A stretch of DNA of 22,465 nt from Coraliomargarita sp. CAG:312 (GCA_000438015.1 FR901608.1:3334-25798), one strand, 5' to 3'; numbered from the stretch's first letter, positions 1-7,620 are shown. Notes: a model not told the origin generated them from the letters alone. Numbers and translations are program-made.

Positions 1-1
1 C

Positions 2-163
2 GGCGAGCGAATGTCTTTACCCCGGCTTCCTTATGTAAAAAGCTCGCACAATATCATGTCGCTTGCAAGCATTTTTGAGCTTATAGGATATTGCGAGCGG
101 TTCGCGGCGGATTCTGGAAGGCAGGCAGGCAGCGAACCGTTTTCTTGGGAAGGCTGTTTGTAA
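2..163 (+). CDS. 3' end of an unrecognised protein, cut by the left edge
   Basis: A reading frame open from the left edge runs 53 codons to a TAA at 161-163. The visible tail includes LPRLPYVKSSHN, SLASIFELIGYCERFAA and EPFSWEGCL, which has the composition of a real folded C-terminus and not of random translation. I do not recognise the family. The start and most of the gene lie outside the window. A perfect 8-base inverted repeat (98-105 with 132-139) sits within its last codons. The next gene runs the opposite way, so this frame and the HAD gene converge. Confidence is limited by the short length. Confidence 0.45.
   Translation, partial: GERMSLPRLPYVKSSHNIMSLASIFELIGYCERFAADSGRQAGSEPFSWEGCL
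98..139. repeat. Inverted repeat CGGTTCGC / GCGAACCG
   Basis: Two perfect 8-base arms lie at 98-105 and 132-139, with a 26-base loop that contains a short GGCA tandem run. The right arm is followed by TTTTC. It falls before the stop of the partial left-edge frame, so it is not an obvious terminator for it. It could be a hairpin in the mRNA of either converging gene. Confidence 0.4.
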
Positions 164-217
164 AAGTCTCGGGGGTAATAATGTGCGGGAGAATTTATTT
201 ATTGCTTTGGGAATCGG

Positions 218-865
218 CTATACTTGAGATTTGAAAAAGTCTAAAAGTTTGCCGTGGTCGTCAAATACCTTGCAGCCTAGCTTTTCAAGCCTCTCAAACG
301 AGTTGTGCCCAGTTGCCAAAAGCGCGCAGTCTACTCCCATTGCGTCGGCTACGCGTTTGTCATGGTCGGTGTCGCCAATCATAAGAATTTTTTCTGGGGG
401 TATTCCAATTTTAGCAACGAGCGCTTTTCCCAATTCAACTTTAGAGGCGGCATAGATGTTTTCCAAGCCGCATATGTTTTCAAAATAACTGTCTATATGG
501 TAGTGCCTAACTGCGTCCAAGAGGTGGTTGCGCTCGTAAGCCGAAAGTATGCTTTGTTTGATGCCGCGGGAACTTAGATATCTTAAACAATCTTCTGCGC
601 CCTTATGCAAAGGGCATTCGAAGCGGCGCGCGTTGTAAGTTTTTATGAAGTGCCTGCCGACTTCGTCAAAGTCCTGTTTGGAGAAATCAAATCCGTAGTC
701 TTTGTAGAAGTCCTCCACGGGAAATCTAAATTTGCTTTTATATTCGGTTGCGGTGACGGATGTCCCGAACCATCTGCCAAGCATTGAATTGAAAACGTCT
801 ACGCTCAGTTTTATATCGTCGAGGAGCGTTCCGTTCCAATCCCATATCGCGCATTCGTATTTCAT
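218..865 (-). CDS. HAD-superfamily hydrolase (phosphoglycolate-phosphatase-like)
   Basis: The product is 215 residues from the ATG at 865, read leftward. The frame stays open upstream to 952, but the HAD fold begins right at this Met (MKYECAIWDWNGTLLDD), so the longer start is rejected. Motif I is DWNGT, with the nucleophile Asp at about residue 9; the usual second Asp is Asn 11, a variant seen in a known HAD subgroup. Motif II is the Ser in SILSAYERN, the motif III Lys is in AASKVELGKAL, and motif IV is MIGDTDHDKRVADAMG. A helical cap fills residues 17-90. Known members dephosphorylate small phosphoesters; the substrate here cannot be read from sequence. It is divergent from the dehydrogenase at 971, about 105 bases away. 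Confidence 0.88.
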   Translation of the reverse strand: MKYECAIWDWNGTLLDDIKLSVDVFNSMLGRWFGTSVTATEYKSKFRFPVEDFYKDYGFDFSKQDFDEVGRHFIKTYNARRFECPLHKGAEDCLRYLSSRGIKQSILSAYERNHLLDAVRHYHIDSYFENICGLENIYAASKVELGKALVAKIGIPPEKILMIGDTDHDKRVADAMGVDCALLATGHNSFERLEKLGCKVFDDHGKLLDFFKSQV

Positions 866-970
866 ATAGCGATCCGATAAAAACGTATTTTCCGCCCTAA
901 TAAAGCCAAAATTTTTTGAGCGGCAAAAAAATTGTTGAAGCCCCGCGCGCAAACCGCCAATTTAATTGCG

Positions 971-1936
971 ATGAAAACTTTAAAAATCGCGGTATTGGAT
1001 GGCTTTATGGCCGTCAGGGAAGACTTGAACTGGGATGCTCTGAGGCGGCTTGGAACAGTTGCGGAGTACGACAGGACGCCTAGAGATCTTATAATAGAGC
1101 GTTCGGCAGACGCAGATGCGATTCTTGTAAATAAGGTACCTCTTTTTAAGGAGCAACTTGCCCTGTTGCCTAATTTAAAATACATAGGAATTACCGCAAC
1201 CGGATGCAACAATGTTGACTTGGCAGAGGCTAGGGCGCGCGGGATAGATGTCTCAAACATTCCTTCCTATAGTACAGAAAGCGTCGCTCAGGCGGTTTTT
1301 GCCCATATTTTGAACTTGTCGAACGCGGTGGAGAACCACTCGGAGGCTGTTAAAAACGGCGTTTGGAGCAAATCCGCGGATATTTGCTTTTGCCTGCGCC
1401 CGCTTGTCGAGCTGTGCGGGCGACGTTTGGGAATAATCGGATACGGAGCCATAGGCAAAAGGGTTGCCCAAATAGCCAAGGCTTTTGGTATGGATGTCTG
1501 GGCTTACTCTCCAAGCAAGGAAGGGGCGGGCTGCGACGGCGTTGCGCAATTTAAATCCGTAGATGAGATATTTTCAAATTGCCATATAATAAGTTTAAAT
1601 TGCCCATTAAATCCGGCAACAGACAAGATTGTAAACGCCAAAAGCATATCGCTTTGCATGGATGGAGTTTGGTTCATAAATACGGGCAGGGGAGCGCTTG
1701 TGGACGAGCGCGCAATGGCTGAGGCTTTAGCTCTAGGGAAAGTTGGGGGATACGGAGCCGATGTGCTCTCTGCGGAGCCGCCCTCCGCCGACAATCCTCT
1801 TTTGGGCGCGCCAAACTGCCATTTGACTCCACACAATGCGTGGACGACAAAAGAGGCACGTCGCCGCCTCATAGAAATAGCCGCCGACAATTTGCGCGCT
1901 TGGATTGCCGGAACCCCGAAAAATATTGTGAATTAA
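971..1936 (+). CDS. D-2-hydroxyacid dehydrogenase, glycerate dehydrogenase type
   Basis: The product is 321 residues from the ATG at 971; an in-frame start at 932 would add 13 residues without family character. The N-terminus (MKTLKIAVLDGF, then YDRTP) resembles the glycerate dehydrogenase/hydroxypyruvate reductase branch. The NAD-binding Rossmann glycine motif GYGAIG is at about 157-162. The catalytic set is present: Arg 240 in NTGRGALVDE, Glu 269 in SAEPP and His 288 in LTPHNAW. The family reversibly reduces 2-keto acids to D-2-hydroxy acids with NAD(P)H in the cytoplasm. Hydroxypyruvate to D-glycerate is the likely reaction, but other 2-keto acids are possible. It stands alone, with over 400 bases before ppdK. 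No strong ribosome-binding site is visible. Confidence 0.88.
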   Translation: MKTLKIAVLDGFMAVREDLNWDALRRLGTVAEYDRTPRDLIIERSADADAILVNKVPLFKEQLALLPNLKYIGITATGCNNVDLAEARARGIDVSNIPSYSTESVAQAVFAHILNLSNAVENHSEAVKNGVWSKSADICFCLRPLVELCGRRLGIIGYGAIGKRVAQIAKAFGMDVWAYSPSKEGAGCDGVAQFKSVDEIFSNCHIISLNCPLNPATDKIVNAKSISLCMDGVWFINTGRGALVDERAMAEALALGKVGGYGADVLSAEPPSADNPLLGAPNCHLTPHNAWTTKEARRRLIEIAADNLRAWIAGTPKNIVN

Positions 1937-2340
1937 AAAAGAGAACCCCCCATAAGAAGCCGGTTGTTTGCGCAAAATATTGAATTTTAGCCAAAGGCTC
2001 AAATTTTGAGTTTAGGCGGCTTATATTCCAATTTGAGAAATATGCTCAAATTCTTTATTTATTTAAGCTTTTGCGCCTAAAAAAGCTTGACTTGAAATGT
2101 TAAAATTTAAGAATAAAACGCCAAAGACTTAACCGTTTAAACGCTTATGATCTCGCATCGGCGCTCTCTAAGTTAATTTTGGGTTAGTCTTTGTTCCCGA
2201 TTGTTTGTTTGGGGACAAGCGCAATTTTTGTTCCTCGCTATGTTGTCGTCAATTTTGTGCGGCAAAGTGTGAGGTTTTTGCGCAACAAAAACAATAACGA
2301 AGAAAATAGTTAAGCAAAGAATAATATACGAATAAAAATC
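1937..2340 (+). other. AT-rich intergenic region and ppdK leader
   Basis: No coding frame is convincing here. The left half holds nested inverted repeats. GAATTTTAGCC and GGCTCAAATTTTG face each other around AAA at 1982-2008, which could act as a weak terminator for the dehydrogenase. CTCAAATTTTGAG (1998-2010) is an odd-length palindrome. AATTTGAG (2030-2037) faces CTCAAATT (2045-2052). A candidate promoter lies at 2087-2114, which would leave a ppdK leader of about 220 bases. The leader is rich in short T and A runs, and I see no riboswitch that I can name. Confidence 0.6.
2087..2114 (+). promoter_or_regulatory. Candidate ppdK promoter
   Basis: TTGACT at 2087-2092 (five of six match the -35 consensus) is followed after 16 bases by AAGAAT at 2109-2114, a weak -10. 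The -10 lies in a block, TTTAAGAATAAAA N4 AAAGAC (2106-2128), that recurs in the iclR leader at 7718-7740. The prediction is by eye only. Confidence 0.4.
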
Positions 2341-5103
2341 ATGGCAAAAAAAGTTGCTAAAAAATCATCCCCAAAGAAAACTGCCGTTAAAAAGCCGGCG
2401 TCGAAGGGGAAAGAAAAATACACATATCTGTTCGGAGTAAAGACTGACGGCGACGCCAAAATGAGAAATCTGTTGGGAGGCAAAGGCGCTAATCTTGCCG
2501 AGATGGCCCGCATAGGTTTGCCTGTTCCGCCCGGTTTCACCATAACGACGGAAGTCTGCACATACTTTTACAATAACGCAAAAAAGTATCCTAAAACTCT
2601 TGAGGCGGAGGTAAAGGCTGGCGTTGCTTCGGTTGAGAAGCAAATGGGCAAAAAATTCGGAGACGAAAAAGATCCGCTTTTATTTTCAGTACGTTCCGGC
2701 GCGCGCGAATCGATGCCCGGCATGATGGACACAATTCTCAATTTGGGCCTAAACGACAAGACTGTAGAGGGACTTTCCGCAAAGACTTCAAATCCGCGTT
2801 TTGCGTGGGATTGCTACCGCCGCTTTATACAGATGTACGGCGATGTTGTTATGGGAGTTCAAGCCCGCAATGAAGCCGAATCCGAACCTTTCCACGAAGT
2901 GATGGAAGGCCTTAAGAAGGAGGTTGGCAAGACTCTTGACACAGAGCTTTCGGTTGAAGACCTTAAGGAGCTAGTCAAACGCTATAAGGCTCTTATAAAA
3001 TCCCGCGTAAAAGCTAACTTCCCGCAGGATGTTTACCAGCAGCTGTGGGGCGCGATAGGCGCAGTGTTTAATTCTTGGATGAATGAGCGCGCGATTTTGT
3101 ACCGCCAGAAATATAACATCCCGTCCGAATGGGGAACGGCTGTAAACGTTCAAACAATGGTGTTCGGCAATAAGGGCGACACTAGCGCGACCGGCGTTGC
3201 CTTTACAAGGGATCCCGCCAACGGCGAAAATAGGTTTTACGGGGAATATCTAATAAACGCCCAAGGCGAAGACGTAGTAGCTGGTGTTCGCACTCCGCAT
3301 AAAATATCCCAGCTTGCCGAAGAAATGCCCAAAGCGTATAAAGAGCTTTTGTCTATACGCGCAAAGCTTGAAAAGCATTTCCGCGACATGCAGGATTTTG
3401 AGTTTACGATAGAGGAAAACAAGCTCTATATGCTTCAGACCAGAAACGGCAAGCGCACAGGTTTGTCGGCAGTGCGCATTGCAGTCGAAATGACTAAAGA
3501 AGGCTTTATGAACGAGAAAACCGCGGTTTTGAAGATTCCCGCGGATTCGATATCCAGCCTGCTTGTTCCCGTGTTCGACACTGCGGCTGTCAAGCGCGCC
3601 AAAGTATTGACTAAAGGCCTACCAGCAGGTCCTGGAGCCGCGACAGGTGCGGTTGTATTTTCTGCGTCCCAGGCTGAATTGTTGCATTCAAAAGGCCAAA
3701 AGGCGATTTTGTGCCGCGAGGAGACTTCTCCGGAAGACTTGCGCGGAATGATTGCAGCAGAGGGCATTTTGACATCCCGCGGCGGCGTAAGTTCGCATGC
3801 GGCTCTTGTGGCGCGCCAAATGGGAAAAGTTTGCATTTGCGCCGCGTCTGAAATATCAATGGATTATTCGAAGCGCTTGATGTCCGTCGGCAGCACTGTC
3901 ATAAAGGAAGGCGACTACATATCGATAGACGGAACCACCGGCGAAGTCTTCCTTGGCGAGATTGAAACTGCGCCAAGCGATGTCATCCGCGTTCTTTCCG
4001 GCAAGATGAAGCCTGAAAAGAGCTATACTTACCAGCTTTTCAAAACAGTTATGGGCTGGGCCGACAAGTTCCGCAAGTTGGGCGTGCGCATGAACGCCGA
4101 CAATCCAGAACAGGCGAAGATGGGCGTTGAGCTCGGCGCCGAGGGCATAGGGCTTTGCCGCACGGAACATATGTTCTTTGAAGGCGACCGCATAGATGCA
4201 GTCCGCGAGATGATATTGGCGTCCGACGTAAACGAACGCGAAAAGGCTCTCAAGAAACTATTGCCATACCAGCGCAAGGATTTTGAGGGAATATTCAGGG
4301 CTATGAAAGGACTGCCCGTTACCGTGCGCCTTTTAGATCCTCCGCTTCACGAATTTCTTCCCCACGACGGAGCCGCCCGCAATGCCTTGGCGGAAAAGAT
4401 GGGTGTTTCTCCCGAATTGCTCAGCGACCGCTGCAAATCTTTAGAGGAGCAGAATCCTATGCTTGGGCACCGCGGCTGCCGCCTTGGCAACAGCTATCCG
4501 GAAATCACAAGAATGCAGGCTCGCGCGATTTTTGAAGCTGCCGCAAACGTGATGAAAGGCAAAAAGCCGGTCAAGGTGAAAGTTGAGGTAATGGTTCCCC
4601 TAGTCGGTTTTGTGCAGGAGTTGAAATTCCAGGCTTCTGTAATCCGCGAAGTTGCCGAGCAGGTAATGAAAGAGAAGAAAGTCAAAATAGACTATATGCT
4701 TGGAACAATGATTGAAGTTCCGCGCGGAGCGCTCACCGCCGATGAAATTGCCGAGGTGGCGGAATTCTTCTCGTTTGGGACAAACGACCTAACCCAGACT
4801 GGACTTGGAATGAGCCGCGACGATTCCGGAAGTTTCTTGGGCAGATACAAGGAACTAGACATACTTCCGAAAAATCCGTTTGCGTCCATAGACCAGAACG
4901 GCGTCGGACAGCTCGTGAGAATCGGAGCCGAAAAGGGCAGAAGCACCCGCAAGAATATCAAGCTTGGCATATGCGGCGAACACGGAGGAGATCCGGATTC
5001 AATCGGTTTCTTCAACGATGTAGGATTGAACTATGTAAGCTGCTCTCCTCCGCGCGTTCCCGTGGCGAGGCTTGCGGCAGCCCAGGCTGCATTGAAAGCA
5101 TAA
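2341..5103 (+). CDS. ppdK: Pyruvate, phosphate dikinase
   Basis: The product is 920 residues and full length. It interconverts ATP + phosphate + pyruvate with AMP + pyrophosphate + phosphoenolpyruvate in the cytoplasm. The domains are in the expected order: the ATP-grasp part opens with LLGGKGANLAEMA; the swivelling phosphohistidine domain carries SRGGVSSHAALVARQMG with catalytic His at 486; the C-terminal PEP/pyruvate barrel has GLCRTEHMFF, MIEVPRGALTADEIAE, FFSFGTNDLTQ and GICGEHGGDP with catalytic Cys at 878. Differences from the usual enzyme are a lysine-rich N-terminal tail of about 25 residues with KKSSPKK before KYTYLFG, Ser in place of the usual Thr two residues before the catalytic His, and TGLGMSRDD where MTFGFSRDD is usual. 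The gene is single, with its own candidate promoter and a strong terminator. No clear ribosome-binding site precedes the ATG. Confidence 0.97.
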   Translation: MAKKVAKKSSPKKTAVKKPASKGKEKYTYLFGVKTDGDAKMRNLLGGKGANLAEMARIGLPVPPGFTITTEVCTYFYNNAKKYPKTLEAEVKAGVASVEKQMGKKFGDEKDPLLFSVRSGARESMPGMMDTILNLGLNDKTVEGLSAKTSNPRFAWDCYRRFIQMYGDVVMGVQARNEAESEPFHEVMEGLKKEVGKTLDTELSVEDLKELVKRYKALIKSRVKANFPQDVYQQLWGAIGAVFNSWMNERAILYRQKYNIPSEWGTAVNVQTMVFGNKGDTSATGVAFTRDPANGENRFYGEYLINAQGEDVVAGVRTPHKISQLAEEMPKAYKELLSIRAKLEKHFRDMQDFEFTIEENKLYMLQTRNGKRTGLSAVRIAVEMTKEGFMNEKTAVLKIPADSISSLLVPVFDTAAVKRAKVLTKGLPAGPGAATGAVVFSASQAELLHSKGQKAILCREETSPEDLRGMIAAEGILTSRGGVSSHAALVARQMGKVCICAASEISMDYSKRLMSVGSTVIKEGDYISIDGTTGEVFLGEIETAPSDVIRVLSGKMKPEKSYTYQLFKTVMGWADKFRKLGVRMNADNPEQAKMGVELGAEGIGLCRTEHMFFEGDRIDAVREMILASDVNEREKALKKLLPYQRKDFEGIFRAMKGLPVTVRLLDPPLHEFLPHDGAARNALAEKMGVSPELLSDRCKSLEEQNPMLGHRGCRLGNSYPEITRMQARAIFEAAANVMKGKKPVKVKVEVMVPLVGFVQELKFQASVIREVAEQVMKEKKVKIDYMLGTMIEVPRGALTADEIAEVAEFFSFGTNDLTQTGLGMSRDDSGSFLGRYKELDILPKNPFASIDQNGVGQLVRIGAEKGRSTRKNIKLGICGEHGGDPDSIGFFNDVGLNYVSCSPPRVPVARLAAAQAALKA

Positions 5104-5190
5104 AAGTTTATTCCTAAGCTTGATTAAAAAAATAAAACGATTTTGAACGCGCGAGCGTGCAAAAATCAAGCGCGGGAACAAATAAAATCC

Positions 5191-5224
5191 AAAAAGCGCC
5201 TTGTTAAAAGGCGCTTTTTTTTTG
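5191..5224 (+). terminator. Intrinsic terminator of ppdK
   Basis: AAAAAGCGCC (5191-5200) pairs with GGCGCTTTTT (5210-5219) around a 9-base loop. The T run extends to 5223. It lies about 90 bases after the ppdK stop. The A-rich left arm makes it partly symmetric, so it may also stop leftward transcription. Confidence 0.88.
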
Positions 5225-5285
5225 TTTTAGACGGTGAATTTTAGTATCCACTTAAGAAAATTTTATTTGAGCAAAATTTTTACGC

Positions 5286-5317
5286 TTTTGCAAAATGCCG
5301 GAATGCGTTTTGCAAAA
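5286..5317. repeat. Duplicated palindrome TTTTGCAAAA
   Basis: Two perfect copies of the 10-base palindrome TTTTGCAAAA start exactly 22 bases apart, about two turns of the helix. This spacing would place two bound dimers on the same face of the DNA. There is no gene immediately downstream, so the role is unknown. Confidence 0.6.
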
Positions 5318-5662
5318 AACTTGCGTCGCATATAAAAACTGGCATTGCGGAAATTTCCTCCAAGAGAATTGCCAGCCTATAAATAATTGCGGCCCTGCGC
5401 AAGAAACGGTGCCAGATTGTTCATATTTGTTTCTTTTTTTTGAGATATTGTATTCGCGGCAACATTTTTTGCTTGAGCCTGATTTAAAAAGTTTGTTTGG
5501 GACATTTACATAGATCGTTTTTTTTATTCCTCCCAATAAAATGCGCGCTCATTTTTTGCTTGGCTGCATTTTTGTTCCAAGGCTTATTCAGGCTATTTCT
5601 TGCAATTCTTGAAACTTGCTTTCACGTCCGCATGTTTGTCTTGTGGATTTTATATTTATAAC

Positions 5663-5684
5663 TCTCCGAAATTGGAGATTTTTT
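5663..5684 (+). terminator. Weak hairpin followed by T run
   Basis: TCTCC (5663-5667) pairs with GGAGA (5674-5678) around GAAATT and is followed by TTTTTT, then CTTTT. The stem is only 5 pairs. If real it would end a rightward transcript within the gap, which would argue for an unannotated small RNA upstream of it. Confidence 0.3.
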
Positions 5685-5879
5685 CTTTTCTATAGGGGAT
5701 TCAAAGAAAGCATGCTGCAAAAATCTGACTTTGCATGCATAGCAAATATTTGCTTTGTTGCGTCCGGCAATATTAGTTTTGCGCGTGCTGCAATGGATTT
5801 TATTTTATGGACAGCCTTAAATTAAGATATGAGCGCGCGCCGAAAACCACATTTGCCGTCGTAAAGATTTTCGCGGATG

Positions 5880-6650
5880 CTACCTGGCCATCCATCCTCC
5901 GTCAACGGTTAAAATTTCGCCGTTGACGTAGTTTGATGCGGCCGAAGCCAAGAAAACCGCGGCGCCTTGCAGGTCTGCCGGCGTTCCCCAGCGCCCGGCG
6001 GGAATGCGCTCCAATATCTGCCTGCTTCTTGTTTCGTCTGCGCGCAAGGCCGAGGTGTTGTCCGTTGAAATATAGCCCGGGGCAATTGCGTTCACGCATA
6101 CGCCTTTTGCTGCCCATTCGTTTGCGAGCGCCTTTGTGAGCTGTCCAATTCCGCCTTTGCTTGCGGCGTAGCCTGGAACGTTTATTCCGCCCTGAAACGT
6201 CAGAAGCGAGGCAGTAAATATAATCTTTCCGCTGCCGCGCTCAACCATTTTTGCCCCTATTTCCCGCGAGATTAAAAATTGAGAGTTCAAATTCACGTTT
6301 ATTACATTAAACCAATAGTCGTCCGGATGTTCCGCTGCGGGCTTTCTCATTATGGTGCCTGCGTTGTTAAAAAGTATGTCTGGAACTCCCCTGTCGGACA
6401 TTGCTTTAAGGGCAAAATTTTTTGCGCTTTCGCAGTCTGAAAAATCGCATTGATAGGCAAAAAAATTTCTTCCCAAAGCTCTTACTGCAGCTCCTACTTT
6501 CCCTCCGTCGGATTCAAGCGTGGCTGAAACTCCGATAATGTCGGCGCCGGCCTCGGCGAAAGCTTCTGCTACTGCCCGTCCTATTCCGCGTTTGCAGCCC
6601 GTGACGAGGGCTAGTTTGCCGCTTAGGGAAAATTTATCCAAGATTGACAT
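5880..6650 (-). CDS. kduD: 2-dehydro-3-deoxy-D-gluconate 5-dehydrogenase (DKII reductase)
   Basis: The product is 256 residues, a short-chain dehydrogenase of normal length. It reduces 2,5-diketo-3-deoxygluconate (DKII) to 2-keto-3-deoxygluconate with NAD(P)H in the cytoplasm. The cofactor motif TGCKRGIG is at 17-24 and NNAG at 95-98. The catalytic triad is Ser 148, Tyr 161 and Lys 165. KduD-type signatures are NAGTIMRKPAAEH, LTFQGGINVPGYAASKGG, LANEWAAKGVCVNAIAPGY, LRADETRSRQI, ERIPAGRWG and the C-terminal DGGWMAR. It lies 109 bases downstream of kduI on the same strand and is probably cotranscribed from the kduI promoter. No clear ribosome-binding site is seen in front of its ATG. Confidence 0.95.
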   Translation of the reverse strand: MSILDKFSLSGKLALVTGCKRGIGRAVAEAFAEAGADIIGVSATLESDGGKVGAAVRALGRNFFAYQCDFSDCESAKNFALKAMSDRGVPDILFNNAGTIMRKPAAEHPDDYWFNVINVNLNSQFLISREIGAKMVERGSGKIIFTASLLTFQGGINVPGYAASKGGIGQLTKALANEWAAKGVCVNAIAPGYISTDNTSALRADETRSRQILERIPAGRWGTPADLQGAAVFLASAASNYVNGEILTVDGGWMAR

Positions 6651-6682
6651 AGTTTGATTTAGTGTTTTTTTTGTCTTTGTGC

Positions 6683-6702
6683 TTGCAGGGATTTGCAGGG
6701 AT
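6683..6702. repeat. Tandem 10-base repeat TTGCAGGGAT
   Basis: TTGCAGGGAT occurs twice head to tail with no spacer in the kduI-kduD gap. It may be simple slippage, or it may affect stability or translation of the kduD part of the message. Nothing else in the 109-base spacer is recognisable. Confidence 0.7.
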
Positions 6703-6759
6703 GGATTTCCGCCGAATTAGGTTCTGCTGCCGGAGAAAATTGAAGGCGCGACGTAGGAG

Positions 6760-7590
6760 TTATTTAAGCTCGTCTGTCGGGACGGCGTCCATGTCGTCAA
6801 ACCTTTGGTTTTCGCCGCCCATTCCCCAACAGAAAGTATAGTTGCGCGTTCCGCATCCGGAATGTATCGACCAAGACGGTGACAGGACAACCTGCTTGTT
6901 GCGCACCACGATATGTCGCGTCTCTTGCGGGGAGCCCATAAAGTGGAAAACGCATTCGCCCGGTTCTATGTCGAAATACATATAGATTTCCGACCTCCGC
7001 TCGTGCGTATGGACCGGCATTGTATTCCAAACGCTGCCTTCTTCAAGTTTTGTGTATCCCATTACAAGCTGTGCGCTTTGTATGCGCGCTTGGCAAATCA
7101 CTTGATTTATTGTGCGGACATTGGCTTGGGACTGTTCTCCCAAATGCAGCATATTTGCGTCGCCCAAGGCTGACTTGAGGGTGGGATATTGCTTGTGCGC
7201 CGGATAGGAAAGCAGATAAAACTCTGCTATGGAGTCGGAATTGTCTGAGGCAAACGATATGTCTTTGGTTCCCCTTCCTATGTAAAGAGATTCTCCGCGC
7301 GCGAGTTTATATTCCATTCCGTCGGCTACAACCGTTCCTGTTCCGCCTATGTTTAAAATGCCAAGCTCGCGGCGTTGGCAGAAAAAGTCGGCTCTAAGCT
7401 CGTCGCCTGCCTCAAGTTTTAATGGAGAGCTTGCGGGGCAGGCTGAGCCTACAACGGCTCTGTCGCAATCGGTGTAATATAAATCGATGGAGCCCCTTGC
7501 AAAGAGGTCGTCAATCAGGAAACTTTCGCGCAATTGCGCGGAATCCATATTTTTTGCCGCTAACTGGCATGGGATGTATTTTTTTTTCAT
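6760..7590 (-). CDS. kduI: 5-keto-4-deoxyuronate isomerase
   Basis: The product is 276 residues, the usual length. KduI is a zinc-dependent double cupin that isomerises 5-keto-4-deoxyuronate (DKI) to 2,5-diketo-3-deoxygluconate (DKII), the first cytoplasmic step for unsaturated uronic acids from pectin or glycosaminoglycans. The metal ligands are visible as His 194, His 196 and Glu 201 (MPVHTHERRSEIYMYF) and His 243 (SWSIHSGCG). The C-terminal YTFCWGMGGENQRFDDMD is characteristic. The upstream gene of the kduI-kduD unit, it is divergent from iclR. A good promoter with an overlapping inverted repeat sits directly upstream. The start follows the only in-frame Met at the family N-terminus (MKKKYIPCQL). 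Confidence 0.96.
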   Translation of the reverse strand: MKKKYIPCQLAAKNMDSAQLRESFLIDDLFARGSIDLYYTDCDRAVVGSACPASSPLKLEAGDELRADFFCQRRELGILNIGGTGTVVADGMEYKLARGESLYIGRGTKDISFASDNSDSIAEFYLLSYPAHKQYPTLKSALGDANMLHLGEQSQANVRTINQVICQARIQSAQLVMGYTKLEEGSVWNTMPVHTHERRSEIYMYFDIEPGECVFHFMGSPQETRHIVVRNKQVVLSPSWSIHSGCGTRNYTFCWGMGGENQRFDDMDAVPTDELK

Positions 7591-7620
7591 AAAGTAATTT
7601 TTTATTTCTAGATGATTTAC

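Larger units (their letters stand above)
5225..5879. other. Palindrome-rich intergenic region without a convincing gene
   Basis: This is 655 bases between the ppdK terminator and the end of kduD. The short frames in it (for example 5252-5536 minus and 5616-5825 plus) have an aromatic- and cysteine-heavy composition unlike real proteins of this window and have no ribosome-binding site. Visible structure: TTTTGCAAAA twice (5286-5295, 5308-5317); CTGGCA (5340-5345) facing TGCCAG (5370-5375); a small hairpin with T run at 5663-5684; GCATGC twice (5710-5715, 5733-5738); and GCAAATATTTGC (5742-5753). A small RNA, a regulatory region or a decayed gene are all possible. Confidence 0.5.

Noticed and set aside
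866..952. Upstream extension of the HAD gene to 952
   Set aside because: The 29 extra residues are not HAD-like and the conserved N-terminus begins exactly at the Met at 865.
1504..1890. 128-codon frame antisense to the dehydrogenase
   Set aside because: It lies wholly opposite a well-supported gene with clear family motifs. Similar antisense frames opposite ppdK, the TRAP genes, CLC and the DUF6259-like gene are rejected for the same reason.
5252..5536. 94-codon minus-strand frame in the gap after ppdK
   Set aside because: Composition is rich in Cys, Lys and aromatic residues with no domain pattern, no ribosome-binding site and no conserved context. It overlaps palindromic DNA and looks non-coding.
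5616..5825. 69-codon plus-strand frame before the end of kduD
   Set aside because: It contains the 5663-5684 hairpin and the GCATGC/GCAAATATTTGC palindromes, has no ribosome-binding site and no recognisable protein features.
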